Assembly: GCA_013205645.1 (NCBI GenBank)
Contig: JABMMH010000293.1
Coordinates: 1-6,234, forward strand
Reading direction: 5' to 3'
DNA from: Polaromonas sp.
GTDB taxonomy: Bacteria; Pseudomonadota; Gammaproteobacteria; Burkholderiales; Burkholderiaceae_C
Length of the DNA stretch: 6,234 nucleotides
Notes under the pieces: generated by a model
What the model was told of the DNA's origin: nothing
What the model saw: only the letters and a program-made list of their open reading frames with translations
The model's database searches: none
Position numbers and translations under genes: made by a program
In this document: one piece after another, positions 1 to 5,287 of the stretch
How positions within the stretch are numbered: position 1 is the first letter of the stretch
Layout of the letters: each line of letters starts with the position of its first letter

Positions 1-102
1 ACCCGCAGCAGGGTGGCCTGCGCTGATCTGCTCAGACAAAGCTTGGGCCACCTGCTCTGCCAAGCCGAGGCTTGGTTTAACCGTTTTAAACGGAGCGATC
101 AT
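1..102 (-). CDS. GntR-family transcriptional regulator, N-terminal fragment
   Basis: Only the first 34 codons are in the window; the gene runs off the left edge. Reading the minus strand from the ATG at 102-100 gives a start MIAPFKTVKP followed by LAEQVAQALSEQISAGHPAAG. This is the usual opening of a GntR winged-helix DNA-binding domain: a short polar lead, then helix 1 of the form 'LAEQVAxxLxxxIxxGxxxxG', which normally leads into 'LPTE'. The start is well fixed: the reading frame is closed by a stop a few codons upstream, overlapping the rpiA stop, and no other start codon lies between. The gene lies 24 bases downstream of rpiA on the same strand, so it may be read from the rpiA transcript. 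No strong Shine-Dalgarno is visible. The C-terminal effector domain (FCD, UTRA or other), and so the ligand, cannot be seen. Family assignment from 34 residues is an inference. Confidence 0.7.
   Translation of the reverse strand, partial: MIAPFKTVKPSLGLAEQVAQALSEQISAGHPAAG
60..93. repeat. Two adjacent short inverted repeats at the 5' end of the GntR gene
   Basis: CCAAGCC (60-66) and GGCTTGG (69-75) form a perfect 7-base inverted repeat around GA. CCGTTT (81-86) and AAACGG (88-93) form a perfect 6-base inverted repeat around a single T. Both lie within the first 15 codons of the GntR-type gene. They could be operator-like sites for autoregulation or chance symmetry in coding DNA. The symmetry is directly visible; any function is speculative. 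Confidence 0.3.
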
Positions 103-126
103 GGAGTCTGCGTAAGTGATTGAGGT

Positions 127-798
127 TTAAAAAACCAGCGTCTTCACGCCAGCGTCAGTCCCCAACAAGCACACATGCGCTTTTTGAAAGGCAAACACGC
201 CCACAGTCACCACGCCCGGCCATTGGCTCACCTCCAACTCAAAGGCGCGCGGCTCCAGAATTTGCAAACCCGTCACGTCCAAAATATGTTGCCCGTTGTC
301 TGTGACCAGAGGCACACCATTTTTCAAGCGCAACGTCGCCACGCCGCCCATGTCGGCAAACTGCAGCGCGATGCGTTTCGCCGACATCGGAATAACCTCT
401 ACCGGCAGCGGGAATGTACCCAAGGTGGTCACCAGTTTGCTGTCGTCGGCAATGCAGATGAACTGGCGCGACTGCGCCGCCACGATTTTTTCGCGCGTGA
501 GCGCCGCTCCGCCACCTTTGATCATGTTGCCGGCGTGGTCAATCTCGTCGGCACCGTCAACGTAGACATCGAGTTGCTCGACGTCGGTCGCCTCAAACAC
601 CTGGATACCCAATGCCTGCAGGCGTTCTGTCGACGCGATGGAGCTAGACACCGCGCCAGCGATGGGGTGCTTGAGCGTGGCCAGCGCGTCGATGAACTTG
701 TTGACGGTCGATCCGGTGCCGACGCCGACCAGCATGCCGGGCTGGATGTAATGCAAGGCAGCTTGGCCGACGAGGGTTTTCAATTCATCTTGTGTCAT
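127..798 (-). CDS. rpiA: Ribose-5-phosphate isomerase A
   Basis: RpiA interconverts ribose 5-phosphate and ribulose 5-phosphate in the cytosol, in the non-oxidative pentose phosphate pathway that supplies ribose for nucleotides. With the start at 798 the protein is 223 residues and begins MTQDELK, matching how E. coli RpiA (219 residues, as I recall it) begins. The family motifs are all present: the phosphate-binding VGTGST loop (residues 26-31), SSS after the second strand (51-53), YVDGADE (79-85) with Asp81 and Asp84, MIKGGGAALTREK (92-104) with Lys94 and the expected catalytic base Glu103, and Lys121 in ADDSK. These positions coincide with the E. coli active-site numbering. An in-frame ATG at 825 would add nine residues (MSQKTTRNP); I prefer 798 by homology, although neither start has a strong Shine-Dalgarno. 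The gene is divergent from pyrD and sits 24 bases upstream of the GntR-type gene. It looks intact. Confidence 0.96.
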   Translation of the reverse strand: MTQDELKTLVGQAALHYIQPGMLVGVGTGSTVNKFIDALATLKHPIAGAVSSSIASTERLQALGIQVFEATDVEQLDVYVDGADEIDHAGNMIKGGGAALTREKIVAAQSRQFICIADDSKLVTTLGTFPLPVEVIPMSAKRIALQFADMGGVATLRLKNGVPLVTDNGQHILDVTGLQILEPRAFELEVSQWPGVVTVGVFAFQKAHVCLLGTDAGVKTLVF

Positions 799-902
799 GG
801 GGTTCCGAGTGGTTTTTTGCGACAATCAGCGCTCTTGCCCACGCCCCGGGTGTTGCCCCTCAAAGCGTGTCGCTGCCTTGCCATTCAGCCCTGAATTATC
901 CA
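799..902. promoter_or_regulatory. Divergent intergenic region between rpiA and pyrD
   Basis: This 104-base stretch separates the divergently transcribed rpiA and pyrD starts, so it should contain promoters for both. I see no convincing -35/-10 pair in either direction. A GATAAT hexamer lies on the minus strand at 900-895 but has no acceptable -35 at 16-18 bases. No operator-like palindrome beyond CCCGGG and no terminator is visible. The regulatory call rests on gene arrangement only. Confidence 0.4.
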
Positions 903-1994
903 ATGTCCCTGCTCCCTTACGCTCTGGCCCGCCCTTTTTTGTTTAGCCTAGACGCGGAAACAGCCCACGACCTGACCATGGCCGCACTGGCGCGCTCGCA
1001 GCACACGCCCCTCAAGATGGCGTATTGCGCTGGCCGGATTGATGATCCGATCAAGCTCGCAGGGCTGACCTTCCCCAACCGCGTCGGCATGGCGGCGGGT
1101 CTGGACAAAAACGCCCGCTGTATTGACGGCTTGGCGGCCATGGGTTTTGGCTTTGTCGAAGTCGGCACTGTGACGCCCAAACCGCAAATAGGCAACCCGA
1201 AGCCGCGCATGTTTCGCCTGCCCGAGGCTAACGCACTGATCAACCGCTTGGGTTTGAACAACGACGGGCTGGATGCCTTTGTCGACAACGTCAAGCAGGC
1301 TCGCTTTCGCAAAGACAGCCGCCAACGCGCCCAAACGCCCATGCTGCTGGGACTGAACATTGGCAAGAACGCGACCACGCCCATGGAAAATGCGACCGAC
1401 GATTACTTGGCCTGCTTGGACGGTGTCTACCCGCATGCCGACTATGTGACCATCAACATTTCCAGTCCCAATACCAAAAACCTGCGCACCCTGCAAGCCG
1501 ACGAAGCGCTGGACGCACTGCTCAGCGCCATGGCCTTGCGGCGTGAAGCACTGGCCCAGCAGCATGGCCGCCGGGTGCCGTTTTTCGTCAAAATCGCCCC
1601 CGACTTGGACGACAGCCAGATCGAGATTATTGCACGCACGATGCAGCGCTATGCGCAATCAGACGCCGCAGGCAGTCAACTTGGCTGGGGTCTTTTGGCC
1701 ACCAACACCACCGTCAACCGTGAAGCCGTGATACGACTGGCGCATGCCGACGAAGCCGGCGGTCTGTCAGGCACGCCGGTGCTCGCAGCCAGCAACCATG
1801 TGATCCGGCAACTGCGCCAGTCTTTGGGTAAAGACTTCCCCATCATCGGCGTCGGCGGCATTTTGAGCGCCGAAGATGCCTTGAGCAAAATCCAAGCGGG
1901 TGCGGATGTCGTCCAGATCTACACCGGCCTGATTTACAAAGGGCCAGAGCTTGTTAAGCAGGCGGCCGCGGCCATTCAGCGCGGTTGCCCCTAA
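903..1994 (+). CDS. pyrD: Dihydroorotate dehydrogenase (quinone), class 2
   Basis: PyrD oxidises dihydroorotate to orotate with FMN and passes electrons to membrane ubiquinone, the fourth step of de novo pyrimidine synthesis. The 363-residue protein starts at MSLLPYALARPFLF, the short amphipathic N-terminal segment that class 2 enzymes use to contact the membrane and quinone. The FMN and substrate motifs follow in order: GMAAGLDKN (62-70), GTVTPKPQIGNPKPRMFRLP (88-107), NRLGLNNDG (114-122), LNIGKN (151-156), and NISSPNTKNLR (185-195) with Ser188 at the position of the catalytic base Ser175 of E. coli PyrD. Then come VKIAPDL (229-235), ATNTT (266-270), GGLSG (286-290), GVGGI (316-320) and QIYTG (338-342). 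The frame stays open upstream to 792, but those 37 residues lack family similarity, so I chose the ATG at 903. The Shine-Dalgarno is poor. The protein is somewhat longer than E. coli PyrD, through spacer residues near 133-146 and 252-262. It appears complete and functional. Confidence 0.96.
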   Translation: MSLLPYALARPFLFSLDAETAHDLTMAALARSQHTPLKMAYCAGRIDDPIKLAGLTFPNRVGMAAGLDKNARCIDGLAAMGFGFVEVGTVTPKPQIGNPKPRMFRLPEANALINRLGLNNDGLDAFVDNVKQARFRKDSRQRAQTPMLLGLNIGKNATTPMENATDDYLACLDGVYPHADYVTINISSPNTKNLRTLQADEALDALLSAMALRREALAQQHGRRVPFFVKIAPDLDDSQIEIIARTMQRYAQSDAAGSQLGWGLLATNTTVNREAVIRLAHADEAGGLSGTPVLAASNHVIRQLRQSLGKDFPIIGVGGILSAEDALSKIQAGADVVQIYTGLIYKGPELVKQAAAAIQRGCP

Positions 1995-2023
1995 AGCTGA
2001 GACTGGCAAGGGGCTCAAACCGC
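1981..2023. terminator. Hairpin spanning the convergent pyrD/DUF3830 stop codons
   Basis: GCGGTT-GCCCCT (1981-1992) can pair with AGGGGC-TCA-AACCGC (2009-2023): twelve base pairs interrupted by a three-base bulge, enclosing a 16-base loop. The pyrD TAA lies at the inner edge of the left arm, and the TGA of the opposing gene forms the bulge. Such a structure between convergent genes could act as a bidirectional transcription terminator or protect 3' ends. Neither side has a T-tract, so it is not a classical intrinsic terminator. The pairing is seen in the sequence; the role is inferred. Confidence 0.4.
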
Positions 2024-2425
2024 TTCGAACAGCACGTCTTGAGCGCCTTCCCACAGGACCTTGTTGCCGAGCTGCCGGAGCTGCTCACGGCCTTCGACGA
2101 TGGTCAGGAAATGGTTGCCCGCCAGCTGGCCCATCTTGCTTGAAAAACTGCAAGCGCCGTAAGCCAGAATGATCTCGGTTTCGCTGTATCCGCCTGGGTA
2201 AAACAGCATGTCGCCGACAGACGGGTGGCTGGTGTGATTCTCGAACCCCACGCCGAGTTGAAAATCTCCCAAGGGTACCCAGCAGCCTTCCCCGCTCCAG
2301 CGCACATGAATCAGTTTTTGCCGATACGGCAAAAGCTTGCAGAAGGCGGCAACGGTGAGTGGCGCGTCTGGATGTGTTTCGCCCAAAAAATGCAGGTCGC
2401 CAACGGTGATCTTGATCAATGACAT
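2015..2425 (-). CDS. DUF3830 family protein, cyclophilin-like fold
   Basis: This 136-residue protein matches what I recall of the DUF3830 family, small proteins predicted to adopt a cyclophilin-like beta-barrel. Recognisable stretches are an N-terminal ITVGDLHFLGE strand pair, an AAFCKLLPY helix (26-34), LIHVRWSGEGCWVPLGD (38-54), GFENHTSHPSVGDMLFYPGG (60-79), SETEI (81-85) and the near-invariant GQLAGNHFLTI (99-109). It is likely cytosolic, with no signal peptide or membrane segment. No reaction is established for the family to my knowledge; the conserved Trp, Glu, Asn and His residues could line a pocket for a small polar ligand. It is the last gene of the operon, 24 bases after the permease, with a modest AAAGAG ribosome site close to the ATG. 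Its place beside ring-opening hydrolases and an importer suggests it handles the same substrate or an intermediate, but that is inference. It ends 20 bases from the convergent pyrD. Confidence 0.85.
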   Translation of the reverse strand: MSLIKITVGDLHFLGETHPDAPLTVAAFCKLLPYRQKLIHVRWSGEGCWVPLGDFQLGVGFENHTSHPSVGDMLFYPGGYSETEIILAYGACSFSSKMGQLAGNHFLTIVEGREQLRQLGNKVLWEGAQDVLFEAV

Positions 2426-2449
2426 AAAACTCTTTTCATAAAACAGGCA

Positions 2450-3232
2450 TCAAGCCATGGTCAAGTCGGTCTTGCGTTGAGCCCAGCCCGTCATACGGCC
2501 CTCGACCCATGAAGACAAGGCATACAAAACGATACCCATGATGGCCAACAACACCAAGCCGGCAAACACCAAGGGCACATCAAAATTGCCACTGGCAATC
2601 ATCATCACGGTGCCGATGCCTTTGTTGGACGCCACGGTTTCGCTCAGCACCGTACCAACGAAGGACAGCGTGATGGCGATCTTCAGAGACGCGAACAAGT
2701 AAGGCAGTGCACGCGGCAAACTGACATTCCACAAGATGTCTCGCTTGCGAGCACCCAGCACACGCAGCACGTCTTCAAGTTCAGGCTCGGTACTCGCCAG
2801 ACCCGTGGCCACATTCACCACCACTGGGAAGATGCAGATCACCATCGACGTCAAGATCGCCGGCACCGTGCCAGAGCCAAACCAGATCACGAACAAAGGC
2901 ACTACCGCCACCTTTGGAATACTCGAAAAACCCACCAACAAGGGATAGGCCACGTCATACGCCAGCCGTGAAGACCCAATCAGCACGCCCACCAAGATGC
3001 CTATCATCACGCCCAAAGCAAAACCAACCAGCGTGGTGTAGAGCGTCTGAACCGTGTGCGGCCAAAGCAAGGGCATTTTGTCGATCAAGACCATCGCGAC
3101 CTGGCTTGGCCGTGGCAACACCAGGTCCGAAACACCGCTGACCAGACAAGCGATTTCCCAGAACAAAAAGAAACCCAACAAGGTGAAGGCAGACAACATG
3201 CGCTGCCGCGTTTGAGAAGTCATGTTGTTCAT
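2450..3232 (-). CDS. ABC transporter permease, SsuC/TauC/nitrate-type (BPD_transp_1)
   Basis: This is the inner-membrane channel subunit of an importer, 260 residues, the normal size for the SsuC/TauC/NrtB group. Six hydrophobic segments are visible at about 14-33, 63-86, 92-117, 122-146, 178-199 and 219-243. The cytoplasmic coupling (EAA) loop lies at about 157-183, with LGARKRDILWNVSLPRALPY between segments 4 and 5; this contacts the ATPase. SSIPKVAVVPLFVIWFG (103-119) is a hallmark of this group. The start ATG at 3232 overlaps the ATPase TGA as ATGA. An in-frame ATG three codons downstream (3223) is possible, but the Shine-Dalgarno at 3240-3245 fits the first. The group imports sulfonates, taurine, nitrate, thiamine precursors and other small molecules, so the family alone does not give the substrate. 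The flanking hydrolases point to an N-heterocycle or its ring-opened product. Confidence 0.93.
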   Translation of the reverse strand: MNNMTSQTRQRMLSAFTLLGFFLFWEIACLVSGVSDLVLPRPSQVAMVLIDKMPLLWPHTVQTLYTTLVGFALGVMIGILVGVLIGSSRLAYDVAYPLLVGFSSIPKVAVVPLFVIWFGSGTVPAILTSMVICIFPVVVNVATGLASTEPELEDVLRVLGARKRDILWNVSLPRALPYLFASLKIAITLSFVGTVLSETVASNKGIGTVMMIASGNFDVPLVFAGLVLLAIMGIVLYALSSWVEGRMTGWAQRKTDLTMA

Positions 3233-4110
3233 GCTGGTACCGCCTGCGCTTGTGCCTGAGCCTGGGCCATTTCCATGGCGTCACCGTCACGACGGGCTGC
3301 CGCAATGCGCATACGCAATTGCTGCACCAAGCCACCAAATTCAGCCGAATAGCTGCTCTCTAAAGTCCGCGGCCTGTCGAAAGGAACGTCGCGCACATCT
3401 ATGATGCGACCCGGTCGGGAGCTCATCACGCAGATTTTGTTGGCCAGATACGCCGACTCACGCAGGTCATGCGTGACCAGCAACACGGTCGGCTTTTTGG
3501 TCATCCACAGCGACTGCATGATGTCCCACAACTCCTCGCGGGTGAATTGGTCAAGCGCACCAAAGGGCTCGTCAAGCAACAACAATTCAGGGTCATGAAT
3601 CAAAGCACGGCACAGCGAGGCGCGCTGCAACATGCCGCCAGAAAGTTGCCATGGACGTTTGTCGCCAAAGCCGCGCAAACCCACCTGCGCCAACAGTGCT
3701 TCGACCCGGTCTGTGTATTCACCGTGTCGTTTGCGCCGGTAGTCTTGCCGAAATGGCTGAACAATCTTCAGTGGGATCATCACGTTGTCCCGAATCGTCA
3801 ACCAAGGCAGCATGGTCGGGTTCTGAAACGCCAGGCCCACGCGCAAGCGCGGCGCTCCTGACGGATTGCTGTCGCCCGGCCCCCGGGAAGCCACCGCACC
3901 GACCTCACGACCATCGGCGATGACCGCGCCTGAACTCGGTTTGAGCAGACCGGCAACGAGTTTGAGAATGGTGGATTTTCCGCAACCACTCGGACCGACC
4001 AAGGCGACGAAGTCACCCTTGTCGATGCCCAGTGAGGTGTGGTCCAGCGCCACCGTGCCACCGCCGTAGCGCAGTGTCACGTCGGACAGTTGAATGAATG
4101 AATTGGTCAT
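3229..4110 (-). CDS. ABC transporter ATP-binding protein, SsuB/TauB-like
   Basis: This is the cytosolic ATPase of the importer, 293 residues against a usual 250-270. All catalytic motifs are intact: Walker A GPSGCGKST (39-47), Q-loop Gln96 in AFQNPTMLPWL, signature LSGGM (156-160), Walker B LLLLDEP (176-182), D-loop GALD (184-187) and switch His214 in LVTHD. FGALDQFTREELW is typical of the SsuB/TauB/NrtD group. Two things lengthen it. A Gly/Ser/Pro-rich insert of roughly 20 residues (about 72-90) sits just before the Q-loop strand, and a polar tail after about 270 ends in four Ala-Gln pairs. The signature is followed by Leu (LSGGMLQR) rather than the commoner Gln. The gene lies 31 bases after the ring-opening hydrolase, with an AAGGGA ribosome site (4124-4119) eight bases from the ATG, and overlaps the permease by four bases. 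Substrate is not determined by the sequence. Confidence 0.94.
   Translation of the reverse strand: MTNSFIQLSDVTLRYGGGTVALDHTSLGIDKGDFVALVGPSGCGKSTILKLVAGLLKPSSGAVIADGREVGAVASRGPGDSNPSGAPRLRVGLAFQNPTMLPWLTIRDNVMIPLKIVQPFRQDYRRKRHGEYTDRVEALLAQVGLRGFGDKRPWQLSGGMLQRASLCRALIHDPELLLLDEPFGALDQFTREELWDIMQSLWMTKKPTVLLVTHDLRESAYLANKICVMSSRPGRIIDVRDVPFDRPRTLESSYSAEFGGLVQQLRMRIAAARRDGDAMEMAQAQAQAQAVPA
3240..3245 (-). promoter_or_regulatory. Ribosome binding site for the permease, inside the ATPase tail
   Basis: On the minus strand AGGCGG lies seven bases upstream of the permease ATG at 3232, a five-of-six match to AGGAGG. It is embedded in the GCG CAG GCG codons that close the Ala-Gln tail of the ATPase. 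This supports the 3232 start and translational coupling through the ATGA overlap. Confidence 0.55.
3241..3268 (-). repeat. Ala-Gln dipeptide repeat at the ATPase C-terminus
   Basis: The ATPase ends MAQAQAQAQAVPA: four Ala-Gln pairs in a row, encoded by varied codons (GCC CAG, GCT CAG, GCA CAA, GCG CAG). The codon variation suggests the peptide pattern is not a very recent slippage product. It is probably a flexible tail outside the folded domain. Confidence 0.6.
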
Positions 4111-4141
4111 GAAGTCTTTCCCTTGATTTCAAATGCAATAG

Positions 4142-5287
4142 CTAGATCGCCACGCGAGTCGGCATTCGGACGATCGCGGCCAAGGGCCCGCCACCGGCCG
4201 GGCCTTGGTGCTCGGCGCCGCCAGATACGTAGAGGGCACCCAGCCCCACCACGGATGCCAAAACAGCCCCCACCGCGGCGCGTGCATGGCGCGTGGAATG
4301 AATGTCTGAGTCGTTGAGCATGGTGTTACGCACACCGCGTACAAGAGCGTCTGGGCTGGCCTCGGCTTTGGCTAACAGGTTAACCACCCGCGCCGAAACC
4401 TCCGCCTGATCCCGGTCCGGGTCCAAGCCGAAAGCACCCTGCAACAGCTTGCGCACACTGGCAGCATCGATGGCATCCGTCATGACGGTGTGCGCAATCC
4501 GCAGCGTGGAAGCGCTGCCAACCGCCTCACCCAGCACGATCACGACATTTCCTTCGAGCTCAATGCCAGCCGACACAGAAGCTCGCTCAGAATAAAGTGT
4601 CCAGTCGCTCAAGACCACCGCGTCACTCACTTGCTCGGGTGTCACTTCGTTCAGTGCCAGCGCCACGCCAAGGGCTGAGGCACCGCGTGAATAGCCCATC
4701 GATTCGTAACTGTCATGCGTCACGGGTGTGCAGCCACGGGACAGCGCATCCGCCGTTTTGGCGGCCGTCAACAGCGGACATTTGACTTGTACAAAATGAA
4801 CATCTGCTACGTCAGTAATGCCCGCATCGCGCATCGCCTCCAACGTGGCTTCCTGCGTGGCTTTGATCTGTGCGGAGCGTCCCATTTCTTCAGGCAAGAA
4901 ATCGCGCGTATGGACAATCCCCAAAACCAAACGCTTTTCAGTGGATGCTTGACCCTCTGCCACAGGCAAGCAGCGACGTGTGAAGACCGTGAAATGCGGC
5001 GACAAAACACCCTCAGTGCCGCCCGACATCACCAAGGCAACACGGCCATGCACCTGCGCGGGCGTGCAACCCAAGGCAGGCGCCAGTAAATGACACCAAG
5101 CACTGCTGGCGTATTCGCGTGTGAAGTCATTCACGCAACCATTGCCTTCGGTCTTACCCATCACCGCCACGACCTCGGCAGGCAGCAACTCGCCTGAGTC
5201 GATCAGCGCTTGCACGCCCGACAAATCGCCGGGGCCACGACAAGCTATACGCCAGACCTCGACCTGTTGACGCTGGGGCTGCATCAT
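4142..5287 (-). CDS. Ring-opening amidohydrolase, cyanuric acid hydrolase/barbiturase (AtzD/Bar) family
   Basis: This family hydrolyses one amide bond of cyanuric acid (giving carboxybiuret, which decarboxylates to biuret) or of barbituric acid (giving ureidomalonate). The protein has 381 residues, slightly over the roughly 360-370 usual. It has the family's threefold repeated architecture with a Lys and a Ser in each repeat: Lys45 in VMGKTEGNGCVND and Ser88 in MSGGTEGVLSPH; Lys169 in VQVKCPLLT and Ser239 in SVSAGIELE; Lys307 in LAKAEASPD and Ser355 in YVSGGAEHQGPAGGGP. One Ser-Lys pair serves as nucleophile and base. TRDFLPEE, ESMGYSRGASALG, AHTVMTDAIDAASV and MLNDSDIHSTRHARA are also conserved. 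Motif wording resembles AtzD, as I recall it, more than Rhodococcus barbiturase, so cyanuric acid hydrolase is somewhat preferred, but the family includes members of unknown substrate. It is likely cytosolic. The ATG at 5287 overlaps the preceding gene's stop as ATGA; a second ATG follows immediately. Confidence 0.92.
   Translation of the reverse strand: MMQPQRQQVEVWRIACRGPGDLSGVQALIDSGELLPAEVVAVMGKTEGNGCVNDFTREYASSAWCHLLAPALGCTPAQVHGRVALVMSGGTEGVLSPHFTVFTRRCLPVAEGQASTEKRLVLGIVHTRDFLPEEMGRSAQIKATQEATLEAMRDAGITDVADVHFVQVKCPLLTAAKTADALSRGCTPVTHDSYESMGYSRGASALGVALALNEVTPEQVSDAVVLSDWTLYSERASVSAGIELEGNVVIVLGEAVGSASTLRIAHTVMTDAIDAASVRKLLQGAFGLDPDRDQAEVSARVVNLLAKAEASPDALVRGVRNTMLNDSDIHSTRHARAAVGAVLASVVGLGALYVSGGAEHQGPAGGGPLAAIVRMPTRVAI

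Noticed and set aside
799..825. Nine-residue N-terminal extension of RpiA from the ATG at 825
   Set aside because: The ATG at 798 gives MTQDELK, matching the start of E. coli RpiA as I recall it; the extension has no counterpart, although it cannot be excluded.
175..894. Open frame of 239 codons on the plus strand opposite rpiA
   Set aside because: It is antisense to a fully conserved rpiA, is rich in His and Arg as expected from the reverse complement of GC-rich coding DNA, and has no recognisable domain.
895..900. GATAAT as a -10 element for rpiA on the minus strand
   Set aside because: No acceptable -35 hexamer lies 16-18 bases upstream and no extended -10 TG is correctly placed.
792..902. 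Upstream extension of pyrD by 37 codons
   Set aside because: These residues do not resemble any PyrD N-terminus and overlap the rpiA start; the ATG at 903 gives the typical class 2 N-terminus.
948..1658. Open frame of 236 codons on the minus strand opposite pyrD
   Set aside because: pyrD on the other strand has all family motifs. The antisense frame has no recognisable domain or start context.
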